A DNA stretch of 64,000 nucleotides from Ascarosepion bandense (Eukaryota > Mollusca > Cephalopoda > Sepiida > Sepiidae): assembly GCA_037127315.1 (NCBI GenBank), contig JBBBDQ010001185.1:1144001-1208000 (forward strand). Direction: 5' to 3'. Under the pieces are notes generated by a model. It was given only the letters and a program-made list of their open reading frames with translations, was not told the origin of the DNA and searched no databases. Positions 26,701 through 40,100 of the stretch are shown here, piece after piece (the stretch's first letter is position 1; each line of letters begins with the position of its first letter). A program made the position numbers and the translations under genes.

Positions 26701-29700
26701 AATGTTAATTCCATTTGCCTCTTTTGAAAATATTTTCATAGTAATTGTTCTGAAAAGTTTTGGTACATCAGCTTTACAAATTTAATCGCAGTACTAGAGT
26801 GATAGCTCGATCTCATCATTTTTCAATTGAAATTTCTAGATGTGACCATAAATTCTCTGCTGAAAGTTTATATTTTCATGGTAATTTTTCTGATAAGCTG
26901 TTAGAACTCACTGCTAATGGTTATAATATTATGTCTTGCCTAACTCCAATGGTACACTAACAAATACTCTATCAGAACTTGTCTAGTTCATTTGGGTTAT
27001 CAAGGTTGTCTTATTTACTTGACAACATCCCACCCTTTTGAGATTTTTTATTTTCTTAAATACTATTTTATTTCTTAGCATTCACCCAATCTTCTTTCTG
27101 ACATGTTTGCCACATACTGAACTTTGTATTACTTTCATTTTGGGGTCAACTTCTAGTTTTTCTGTACATTTATTTTTTCTGGTATTCATACTTGAGTACT
27201 CACAATTCAACAAATTCTTGGGGTGTTGTTACATATACAGAACTTGCATAGAATCTTCCTTTCTTGTGGACTTTCTTCAGTAAACTTTTTCACTAAAAGT
27301 ACCCACAAACCATTCAGCTTGTCCATTTGACCTTGGATAATATGGTGGGATAGTAATATGTTCAGTTGAGAACATTTTACAAAATTCATCTAAAATTCAT
27401 AAACTGAAAATACTGTTATCTGATACATATATAGCATCCGGAATGTTGTACCTTGCAAACTGTTCATGTAAAGCATTTATTGTAACCATGGAAGTTGTTT
27501 TTTGGCACTTAGAAATTTCAGGTCACTTAGTAAAAGCTATCCACTACCACCAGATAATGCAATCCATTTATTGGACTTGCAAAATCTATGGACAATCTTG
27601 ACCAGAGAATATCTGTCTTTAGCCAAGATTGTAATATCATGGTAAATGATTTTGCTGCCAGAACCCCTGCAGGCTTTTACAAATTTTTCAATGTCTTGGC
27701 CCATTTTGGTCCAGTATACATAATTTCTTATGAGAGATTTTATCCTTGAAATTCCAGGATGTCTACTATGAAATTCATTTAATATCCACTTTTGTAATAG
27801 ATAGATATTAGTACTCTTTGTACAAATATTAGTACTCTGTCACATAGAGAGTAAGTGTTCAAGTCTGAATTTCATTCTAAAAATCTATCTTTCTTTCTTT
27901 TATTCATTTTTTTTTATTTTCAAAATAAACATGTCTTGTTCTGATTTTAATTTTATTTCTTCCAGAGTAACTGGTAGTTTGCATACTACATTGCATAATA
28001 TATTTTTGATTTTCAATTTCAAGCATGCGTGATGACTTTCCTGTTACCAACATTATCTTTATCTAGAATTACAGCTTCTATACCATAGTCACTAACATCT
28101 GAAGCCAATAGGATTTCTACTTTCAAAACATAGTGCACTAATGATAAGTTTGATGTTAGTATTTTTCTTGATTTTTTTCACTTATCAGTCCAGTTACACT
28201 TTATGCTTTTTTAAGCAAATCATTCAGTGGAATCTCAAATACTGCATATTAGGTATGTAGATTTGATAATAATTTTCTAGTCTTAGAAATGCTTGTAGTC
28301 TATTAACGTTTTATAACAATATTTTGTGCGGAACGGAGGTAATTAATTTTATTAATTAATTATTAACTATAACTGGAAAATCTTCTAATTACTATTATAA
28401 GTCAGAGGAAAACATACTAAAAGACATTTTTCTTTATTCTCCAAATAGGAGCGAAAGAAAAGAAAACAAAAAAGATAACAAATGGCATTTCTCAGTTGTT
28501 ATTTTAAACCAGAGAAAGAAGAAGACGAAAGAAAAGACTTAGATATGTTTTAATGTCAGGAAGTGCCACGAACAATGGACGCTGGTTTCGGCCACCCATG
28601 GGAACTTAACAATTGTCATTCTAAACCTAAAAGTAAGAGATAAATTCAATTGTTGCTTTTCACTGGGCATTAATAATAGCAGAAAAGAGATATTGCTTTT
28701 TATTATTGTATCCAATTGTCTTGCTAGCATGAATTTTGAAAAGAATTAAGATAACAAATATCTGATACTGAGTTGAAGTAACTCAGAGCAGATAACGAAA
28801 ATATTTTCTGTTGCCTGAAAATGTCGGTGACTCAGAAATGGATATTAAAAACACAGGTGCAGAAAATTCTTATCTAAGTAACAATGTCAATAGACCCTTG
28901 TCAACTTGTTTTGGGCAAAGCCAGTTCAAAAAGGTTAATAGTGATGGTTTAAGAAAAAAAATCCCCGAAATTGTTTCATGAGAAAGAAAATTTGCCGGTT
29001 AAGTCCAGCCCAGAAAAGGGGTATGGGAAGATGACGTCATAAGACTGAGAGGAATCTCATTGGTTCTGTGAACCAGCGCCAAAAGGGGTAAACAACTAAC
29101 AGTTGACGTCATGGAAAGAAAACTAATCAAAGACACCAATGAGTAACAGCTAACCTCAGCATTCTATTGGTTACCAAGATGAGGGGTTAGACACCCAGTG
29201 ACCATCGGCCCCACACCATGGCAAGGGCATAAATACAGGGTCCCGAGGGACCAAAAATCAGTTCCAGTATCAGTTGGATTGGAGTTGCCAGTTGAATTCC
29301 AGTCAACTCCTGGCCCAGAGATGTAACGACAATGATAGGCACCATGTTGTTGCACACTAACCGCAGATAAGCAACTTCAAAATCACAATCTGCAAGCATC
29401 ACGTCCATAGCTTGTTTAATTATGGCTGGAGCTACTTTTATCCCAAAATGAAATTGGTTGAACTTGTACAATCCCTTGCATGTATATATTGTTATTAACT
29501 CTGAATATTTCTGCGAAATTCCAGAAAACAAGAATCAAGTTGACTAGACTTATAACGAATTTAGAACTCTGTTCGGAGCAGCGAGCTGTGGCCAGCCAGA
29601 TTTCTCGTTATTGCTTAGGAGAATAATTCGATTTACTTAAGAGACTTCCATTCCGCTACCAGTTTGATAGAAGCAGAGATTGGGAATTATCCAAGAGACT

Positions 29701-31108
29701 ATTGTATATATTCTGTATATAAAGACGTTATTTTACAACACTTCAGACATTGGTCCACTTATTTTTCTTGGTGCTATATTTCTTTCTTTTATTACTCAGT
29801 TGTATGCACACTTCCTGGTTTGGTTTAGTTCAGCAGAGAGACAACTAGTGGAGAACTCATGTGACTACCTTGTGATTAATCAACACAACATGGGACAAGG
29901 GAGATCGCTATGACAGAGTCAATCTATGACCAGCTATATCGATCAAAACCAACAGCGACCGGCCGGGTAGTTGCATAGTTTGGAGAAGGCATATTCTTAA
30001 TTGTACTTTCCCTCAATGGATCTGGTTGACAACAACTTTTATCAATAATTTATCCTAGGCACTTGATTTTAGGGATAATTTGAGTTTTTCCTCACTGAGT
30101 TTGAATCTGTACTCTGATATTTTTTCAGACATTCTTTTTACATGCTCAATATGTTGTTCCTTAGATGCACTTTTAATCAATATGTCATTCAGATAAGCAA
30201 CTGCAAAATCACAATCTGCAAGCATCGCGTCCATAGCTTGTTTAATTATGGCTGGAGCCACTTTTATTCCAAAATGAAATTGATCGAACTTGTACAATCC
30301 CTTGCATGTATATATTGTTATTAACTCTGAATATTTATCTTCAACTTGTATTTGCAAATATGCCTCAGAAAGATCTGGCTTTGAAAAAAGAATTTCATTG
30401 TTTAATTTTGCAAAAATTTCTTTCTGACTTGGTAATGGGCAGTTATGTGACTCAAAACATTCATTTAACCCAGTCAAAAAATCAGCACAAACACTTTTTT
30501 TTTTCTTTCTGGTGTTTGCCCATTTTGAATGGTCAATTATTTCAATTACTCTCATTTTTTTAAGCTTGCCTAATTCTTCATTGATTTGATCCAATGCTGC
30601 AAACGGTACACTACATTTTGGTTTAAATAATGGTGTCTACTACTCTTTTTTTCATTCGAAATTTTGCTTTGACCTTGAAACATTGACCCAATTCATCCAA
30701 CAGAGCACCTGAAAAACATTTTTTCAATTCTTCCTTTAAATTTCCACTTTGTTTTTTTTTTTGTTTTTTATTGGTCACTTGTCTACTTATATTTTTATAA
30801 TAAATATTTACAGGTAAATCTCATAACTCAAATCCATCTAGTTAGTATCGAATAAGTTTGTAGTATTTTTTAACACAAACCTTAGCTTCTATACACTTGT
30901 TACGAAATGAAACATAAGTCATTTTATCAATATCAAATAATTCTCACCCAACACACCACATGCAATTTTAAGTTTGTTTTTTTTTAATTTAGGTTTTCTA
31001 CATGGTTTCATTAATTATTGTGATATCACTACCAATGTCTAGTTACAATTTTACATCTACATTGTTTTTGCATAACACAAATTAACTTTTCCGTCTCAAT
31101 GCTGTGCA

Positions 31109-31148
<40 letters not shown>

Positions 31149-34100
31149 TGAGAACTTTTGCTTGCTTTAGTTTTACATTGTGACTTTTTTATCTCCGACT
31201 TTTTCCACACTTGTAGAACTTTAAATTCTTAAAGAGACAGTTGTCTCCAAGATGTAACCTTCCACATCTGAAACATGGATTAATTTTTCTTTTACCACAT
31301 CTTTCTTTGTCTTGGATATATGCACATTCTCTTTCTTTAATTTCCTCCATATCATGTCTCAGATTTATGATTCTCTGACATTTGTCCAATTTTTCTTGTA
31401 GTGTTAGTTTTTGATTTAGGAAGGTATGTACTCACCTCTAAGAGTACAAAAACACTTAAACTTGCATGCTGGAACTTCAGAACTTTGCTTGACACAGCTC
31501 ACAGCAACTGACCTGAATGTCGCTCAGTTCTGATTACACATGAACTGTTCAGGTTAAATGTCGACATTGCTGCCCTTAACAAAGTCCGTATCCCAGGAGA
31601 AGACAGCCTCCAAGAGCATGGCACCGGATACACCCTCTTCTGGTCAGGAAAACCTGCAACAGAAAGGCGTCTTTCGGGCATCGACTTCATGGTCAGGACC
31701 TCCATTGCCTCCGAACTGGAAAATCTGCTAACCGGTCATTCTGACTGCATGATGTCCATGCACCTCCCTCTAAAGAACAACCAGTATGCCATGCTTTTCA
31801 ATGTGTACGCTCCAACTCTTCAAGCTGAACCTGCAGAAAAAGACAAGTTCTACTCGAAGCTCCACAGTTATCTTCAAAGCATCTCTGCAAACGATAAGTT
31901 GATAATCCTTGGTAATTTCAAGGCCAGGGTAAGCCAAGATGCAGATGTCTGTAAAGGAGTACTTGTACTTGACAGACATAGCATTGGTAAATGCAATGAC
32001 AATAGGTGCTTGCTGCTGGAGCTTTGTACTGAGCAGCCACTTGTCATCACCAACACCATCTTCCAGCAAAAGGACAGTCTTAAAACAACCTAGATGCATC
32101 CTCAGTCCAAATATTGGCACCTCATAGATTATATTCTTGTACACCAGTGAAACCTCAAAGACGTCCTTCATACCAATGTGATACCTATTACAGAATGTCA
32201 CACCGACCATCGCCTAGTGCACTGCAAACTTCAAACCCAAACCAAGGAAGAGAGGGTCTCCCCCTAAAAAGTTAAATCTGAACTAGCTTCAGTCAGCTGT
32301 AGTGAAAGCTTTCAGGCAGGCCTACAGTCCAAGCTTGAAGACAGCAACTTTCTGGAAGACCCCTCTCCTGAAGCACTCTGGGATCAACTGAAGAATGCCA
32401 TCCTGCAAACATCTGTGGAGGTTTTAGGGTTTACCACCACAAAGACATATTCGATGAGAATAACCAAGAGATCCAGGAACTGCTGGTAAATAAGAGATCA
32501 GCTCTGGCTCAGTTGTCATGTCCTGTGAGGAAAGCTGCCTTGCATCTCATTTGCAGCAAACTCTAGCGCAAGCTTCAAGATACAAAATGAGTGGTGGACC
32601 TACCTAGCAGAGAGAACTTAGCTATAACGCAGACCTAGGTTACTACAGAGGCCTCTATGAAGCCCTTCAAGGCAGTGTATGGCCAAACTCACCGGGTCCA
32701 GAGTCCCTTACGCAGCATGGATGGACAAGTGCTCCTCACTGATAAAGCCTCCATCCTGAACCATTGGTCTGATCACTTCCATGCCCTCTTCAGTGCTGAT
32801 AGAGTTGTCCAGGACCCTGCAGTTCTCTGCATCCCTCAACAATCAGTCAAAACAGAGCTGGATGAACTGTCCTCTATGGAAGAAATTACCAAAGCGATAG
32901 AGCAGTGGAGGAGTGGCAAGACAGTGGGAGTTGACAAGATTCTACCAGAGATCTTGAAAGATGGAGGACCAGCATTACACAGCAAGGTCCATGAACATCT
33001 AGTCTGTTGTTGAGAGCAGAGCAAACTTCCAAGTGATATCCGCAATGCAATCATCATCACCTTGTACAAAAACAAGAGAGAAAAGTCATATTGCTCCTAC
33101 TACTGGGAGATGACTCTGCTCTCTATAGTAGGAAATATCCTTGCTTGAGTACTCCTGAACAAATTGGTATCCACCATCGCAGAAGACCATCTAACAGAAA
33201 TCCAGTGTGATTTCAGGGTGAACAGGGGCACCAGACATGATGTTTGTCCTCAGGCACTTCCAAGAGAAATTCCAGTAGCAAAACAAAGGACTGTATGTAA
33301 CGTTTGTAGACCTGACCAAAGCATTTAACACAGTAAACAGAAAGGGACTGTGGATGATCATGTAGCACTTCAGCTGCTTTCCAAAGTTCCTCAGTATGGT
33401 CATTCAACTGCACAAAGACCAGCACAAAGAGGTGGAAATCCCCAACATTGAGGCCATGTTGCTGAAATCACTGCTATGCTGGGCAGGGCACAACTCCAGA
33501 ATGGGGAACCATTGCCTGCCCAAGATAGCCTTGTATGGCAAACTCTCCACTGGCCGCCATGACAGTGGGCACCAAAGGTATAAAGATTCCCTCTTGGTCT
33601 CTTGGTACCTGCCACATGACCACCCACAGTGGTTGACACTTGCTGCTGTCAGTCAGGCTTGGTACTGCACCATCCACCATTGAGGACACCTGCGGGGCCA
33701 ACCAAGAAGGAGAAATGCCACGAGAGGAACAGCAGCCATACCAGACCAGAAATTTAACTGCAGTTGCAGCAGCCAGACTTGCCTAGTCAGCCATCAGCAT
33801 GCCTGCAGTCAACATGGACAGCCCCTTTCATAAATCTTTGTTTGCGAAGCCAAGCTAAGAAGGAGTTTCTGATTTTGTTCCAGTTTTGTTTGAATTTTAG
33901 CAGATATTCTGCATCTTTTTTTCACTATTAACCCTTGAACAAAAATTAATCCTTTAAATATATCTGGGGTCAGTTCGTTTAATTTGACTCTTTCTTTCTT
34001 TTTGTTAATGATTCCAGCATATGCAAAAAAATCTTTGTAATTTCTTTTTCATCAGATTTAATGAACATTTCTTGCTAAAAAATTTAGTCAGAATATTTAC

Positions 34101-37100
34101 CATTTCTTCAAAACAAATTTCTTCTAGTTTTTTTGGTAGTACAAAATTATAGTATTTTTCATGTTGGTTCTAACTTCTCAACAAAACTCTTTTTTTTTTT
34201 GTTTTTTCTTGCCTTCCCAGTCAATGCATTCTTCTTCGTAACTTTGCTTGTATTTTCTAAAATAAGTAGAAAATGTAATTCGATCATCTGAGCTGTATGT
34301 AAATTCAGCTATGTCATTTGTCACCAAGAAAGAAATTGGAGAATTTTCTGTTTCCTTCAGAATTATTTCAATTAACGTTTGTTGTTGTTTTTGGAGTCCC
34401 AATAATTGCTGTTGTTTATTTTTACCACTTCCCTATTTAAAAATTATGTTTTTTTTTTCTTTACACACAACAAAGAAAGAAATTATACCGACATGGTTCT
34501 AATTTCTCGTCATCACTGTTATTATGTGCCAAAGCAAAACAAGTATTTTTTTTTCTACTCCGTATAAGTTTCAGTTCCTTGTCACAACTGTTATAACTCA
34601 CTAATAACAGTTGTGATATTATGTCTCTCCTGACTTCAATGGTACTCTAACATACACTCTATCAGAACTCTTTCAAAACTCCGACCTTGAACTCTGAGTT
34701 CTTTATTTAAGGCATATTGCCTATTTCTTTTGTGTTACAAGGGGTGTCGTATTTACTTCACAACACAAGCTTTCTGCTTTGGTAACTCAATTTACAAATT
34801 TAAGTGCAGGACTAGAGTGGTAGATAGGTCTCATATTTTACGAAATTACTACATGTAACCATAAATTTTATGCTAACAGTTTCTTCTCTCATACTTCTCA
34901 CTTGTGAAATCCTCTTCTGGTTTTCAAGTCAACTTTGATCATCAAAAATTTAAATATAATGTCAGTTGTCATCTTCTGTCTCTACTTCTTGTTGTTTTAT
35001 TGTCTTCTCTCCTTAATAATTTTCTCAGATTATTTCAGTCTCAGTAACACTTTGTATCTTAATGGCTTTATCACCTTACTTGGGGTGAAATGATTAAAAC
35101 GAAAATTGTGATACTCTTTTTATTATTTTTAATCCTTTTTTCAACATGTATTCTTAATTCAAAACTTTTTTTTTTTTCACAGTGGGCTATGTGCTAAAAA
35201 AGTTTTGGTCTTTGTCAAAGTTTTTTTAACCTTTCAATTTCTCTCTCAGCCTTCATAGGTGACTAGGCAAGAAGCTTTAATTAAAAAAGCTGTTAAGGTA
35301 TTGAAATTAAACTACTACAATATTTCTGACTTGATTAACTCCTAATTGGCTTTTACCTATTCAATTTACTTGTTCAATATTTTGAATTTGCTACATTAGA
35401 ACTTGATGAACCACTTGTAAGCTGTCCTATGACAGTGATTTCTTTTCAGCACTTTGATTTAATTATTATAGCAGACACATTTTCAGCTACTCTGGGCATT
35501 TTCCTGGTATTGTAAATGCTTTCATACAAGTGAAATTGTGAAAAGTTTGGAAAAAGTTAAAAAGATTACCTTGAAGATCCCTAAAGTCTAAGCTGATGAT
35601 TTAAAAAGGTCATAAATAAGAACAAGAACTACTTCACACTGAATAAGTATAGGGAGTGTTACACCAAACTGTCAGATATGGTGGTTTACACAAGTTGAAA
35701 GGTTATGGTGTGTCTGGATTAATTTTTTAACTGATTCCTAAGTGAATTTATGTAACAAAAACAAATAAAACAAACGCCTGGAAAATTTTGATAAATATAT
35801 GAATAAAAATATGTCAGTCATTAACCATTGTGCCTATAAAAAAAAATATATGGTGTGTCAAAAAAAAAAGGTGAGGGGGGACATTTTTTTTTCCATTAGC
35901 AATGTTTATTGTTTTAAAAAATGAAGATAAGAATTGGAATAAAATCTAAATCTATGGTGAAAGTGAATTTATACATTTTTTGTTTTTGAACTTACAATAA
36001 AAATATTAATCCATTTTTTATTAGATTAATTTTATGTTCACAACATTCTAAAAACTCATACAATTGTATTAAAACTAATGAAATAAATTTTTTATTTATA
36101 AATTTATAAACATTTACTATATTATTAAAATATATGAAGCAACTATAATTACCATTTTATTAATTTCAGATCAATTGGTAATTAGCCAACCACTCTAATA
36201 AACAATATAATAAAATAGTTTTATAACACTATTTTAGTCTGGCCGGATGAAAGTAATTAAATTAGTGGTATTATTAATTGTTGCAAATAAGACGGAAGAA
36301 ATTGTGTTGGTCCATATTATTAATTTTTATAAATCGAAAAGAACTGACGAAAAAAGAGTTGCTTTTCTAATATGAACAGGGGAAAATTTATTTAAAAATC
36401 GTAAGCAAACTAAGAATTAAATGCAAAGCTAAGACAATTGCATGTGTGCTTACTGATGACCAAGTTAAATGAAGTTATTGTTGACAATTGGGAATAACAT
36501 GACTAAGAGAAATATGTTTGAAGTCAGAACAAGGACACCACAGACAATTTTTACTTGTCAGAAAGGATTGTTTTTGATAAGTGGAATTAAAATTTCCAAG
36601 CCTGAGTTACACAGCAGTTAAAAGTAAAAAAATTTCAAACAAAATATAATTTTTACTTTTCAGAAGGTATTGTTCTAAATAAAATAAATATTTGATGAGT
36701 GGAATTTTGTAAAATTTGGTTGAAAAAGATTTATAAACATAAAAGCTACATTTTTGTTTTTCGACATTAAAAAGAAAAAGCTGAAATAAATGATGTCACC
36801 AACATAGAAGCTGCTTCATTGGTTGAACTGAAGGAAAAGAACAGAAAGAAAAGTTGCCCCACCCAAGAACATGGGTGGAAGTGATTTCGTTGGCCAGAGA
36901 TTCAATTTGCATGCTCGTCATCCTCCCACCAGTGAATCTGGGACAAGCATAAATACAGGGCCCCAAGGGGGCCACGTGGAGACCACCTGCCATCAACCGA
37001 CCAAAAAGGATTAAAGACAGACAAGAAGTGATTTTGAAGACAGTTTGAAACGGCCAGCTGGAGCTAAAGAAAGTAAAGTAGCAGTTGCGCCGAGTTAAAG

Positions 37101-40100
37101 ACGAGACAAATCCCCACCACCACCACTGTTCAACAATACACACAAAGACCAACTTTCAGCAGATTCCATAAAGTTTCGGTGAAAAACGAACAAAGACATT
37201 TTTGAATCACAAACTTGAAAACTCCGATTGGAGTGAACTGACATTACCAACCAAAAACTAATTAATGTTAAGAAGACAAACACTTTTCTTGGACAAAACT
37301 TCCGCTCCGTCGTCGGCTAAGTAGAGATAAGGGATTGGCGATTGTTATATTCTATATTTTTTTTTTTTTTTGGTTCTTTTTGTATGTATATACAGACTTT
37401 TCCCACAACTTATTCAGGCGTCATTAAATTAATTTTTTGGTGTCGTTTTCATTAATTCTAATGTGTGCGCATCAAGATGGTTCAAGTTGGTGAAGAGTCA
37501 GGTAGCAAGATTTCAGCATGACTTCCTTGAGATCAAAATTCACAATGTAGGCAGGGAAGAACACCATTGTAATAGTCAACTTGAAGACCAGCGACTGAGA
37601 AAAAAACTATCCTTTTGACATCCCCGCTTTATTTTTTATGGCACAAAGATTAAAAATTTCTAAAAAAAAGTTTTTTATATTTATTTCTTTATAAAATCTT
37701 AAATAAGAATTTCATTATAGTTGACTCACATATTTTTATAATTTTGTAAACAGAAAATTATTTTTATAAATAAAGAATCTAATGAATAAATACTATTTAA
37801 TATATTTGTTGTGAATTCTCAAGAATAATGAAAATGTATAAATCTACTTTTGTATGTTTGTGTTTATCAAGATTTTAATCATTGCTTTTTAAAACAATAA
37901 ACATAGCTGCGGGAGTGTATTGAGTAATAGCAGTGTCAAAGGAATAATTGTCCTTTTGTGGGCTTGAAGGTTAAATATTTTTATAGTTTCATTGTATTTT
38001 TTAAACTCAAAGATTGTTTACATTTGATGGGCTTAATTTTCTGAATGTTTTATTTACTTTTTCCAAGTACAATTTGTATGAATGCTTCTTAATGTCTACC
38101 ATTTATCTGTTTGCTTAAAAACTTTTTATCTGCATTTATTCTGAATAGAACCGTTTGACATTTTTTAACAGACTAAGAGTGAATCTGATGACTTCATAAT
38201 GCCACCCTCACATGTTCCTTCAACAATACCTGATCGTCCCACTCTTGACCTTTCTATGTCACACTCTGATGGTATCAGTAACTTAAGTGAAGAATCCAAC
38301 TCTCCGCCTTCATCTGCTCATACTCTACCAGGTAAGTCTCAGTCATTTTATATAATAGCAGTTAACATTCTTATTTACTATATACACATACATTGCCAAA
38401 TATTCCAATCAATCATTTGCATGTCTTCAGAATAACTTTTGATTTTTGTTAACCCAGTTTTCATCTAACATAAAATAATTTATGATTCTCATACCAAATT
38501 AATCTTTCTTCATTTGCATATTTTCTGCTTAAAATAAAATATTTGCATATGTGTACATGCCACTATTTTTATTAAAAAACTGAATTCAAAAGTTCCACAT
38601 GCTGCAAAATTGTTTTTTTTTTTTTTTTTATAAAAATCTTGACATTTTATTTCCATTTATAATTTGTACAAACAAAATCTGATAAGGAATGATTGTAACA
38701 ATTCATTCATAAATTGCATTTTAACCCATTAATGCCCATCATCTTAAAAACAGATTAGAGGTAGGAAACTATAATACCAGATTTTTTTTATAAACCTGCT
38801 AGATTTCGTGGTAGGATTAAAGATGGATTAAAGATAGAATAGAACAGAATAAACAAAATAACAAGAAATCTTAGTTTTGTATCAGAAATCTTTATGCAAC
38901 ACAGGATCTTTCTTGATAGTTTTTTGACTGAGTCAAAATTGTTGCATTCTTCTAAGTTCCTTAAAAATGTTTACATTAATTTTAACTGTAATTTGTAAAT
39001 AGTTCATTTTAAAAAAAGCATGTCAGTTTGGAGTTATTGTACTAACAAATAGAAAATGCTCTTTTATGTATAAAAAGTAACAAGAAAAGCTGAAAATTTA
39101 TGCAAAGAATAAACAGTAAAATTCTTCTGATTTTTGTAGTTGAATCAAATGTAATTTAATAAAAATATATACACAAATATGTCTGAATTATGATTAATAT
39201 TAAAAGAAGCAAAATTATCACTTAAAAAATATATTGTATTATCTTTTATCAAGTTTATATGCTTTTAAGGCTCACAAATTTGGAATTGTACTATCAGACT
39301 ATGAATTCATAAACCAATATTATTCTTATATTAGTAATATTATTAATGTTTTTATTTATATTTATCTATGACGTTAGACTTAGTAAATAATTTATACCAA
39401 CCATATAAAAAAACAAATATAAATTCTTTATATATCCACCCAAAATCTAAGCATGTACCATCATCCATAGTATACAAAATTAGTAGAAATTTTGCAAATG
39501 AAGATGTATTTAATAAACACAGTAATTTTTATAATAATACTTTAAACAATAATGGATATAAATGCCCTGATTTTATATATGTAAAAGAGAATATCTACAC
39601 CTGAAGAAAAAATAGAAATAGAAAAATTATTTGGTACATACCCACTTTCAACCAAATGGTTAACTGTAAATTAGGTAAAAAAAATTTCCCGCTTTGATTG
39701 AGAAACATTTTTCAAACAATAATCCATTAAGCAAGATTTTCAATAAAAATACACTAAAATTAAGTTATAGTTGTACTGATAACCTAGAAAAATTATATAA
39801 AACATAATAAAATTTTAAATAAAAACCTAAATCTAAATGGAAATAAGAATAATTCCAAAATGATATATGTAATTGTAGAAACTCTATAGAGTGTCCATTG
39901 AAAAATAAATGCCTTACAGAATCTATTGTTTATCAATGTACTATTTCTTCTACTGAAAACCCTGGTAATAAAAGAATTTATATATTGGTAGCACTAAAAA
40001 CTCTTTTAACTTAAAATTTTATGAGCATATTTCTTCTTTCAATAACAATAAGTACCATGATTGAACATTCCTATCCAAATATTTTTGGTACTTAAAGGAA

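Larger units (their letters stand above)
28326..30031 (+). mobile_element. LTR-like unit with CRE pair and TATA-like box, inserted in the Gypsy pol
   Basis: The unit separates the Gypsy RT (30055-30594) from its RNase H (below 28325). It begins TGTGCGGAACGG and may end in GACAACA at about 30031, the TG...CA pattern of LTR DNA. It carries two TGACGTCA sites (29032-29039, 29104-29111), ATTGG boxes and 'cataaatacaggg' at 29228. It also contains a piece of Gypsy RT (29364-29508). A target-site duplication was not found, so the borders are tentative. It resembles the unit at about 36236-37600. Confidence 0.45.

Noticed and set aside
26760..26960. 66-codon + frame
   Set aside because: It lies within the LTR-like repeat, with no recognisable protein character.
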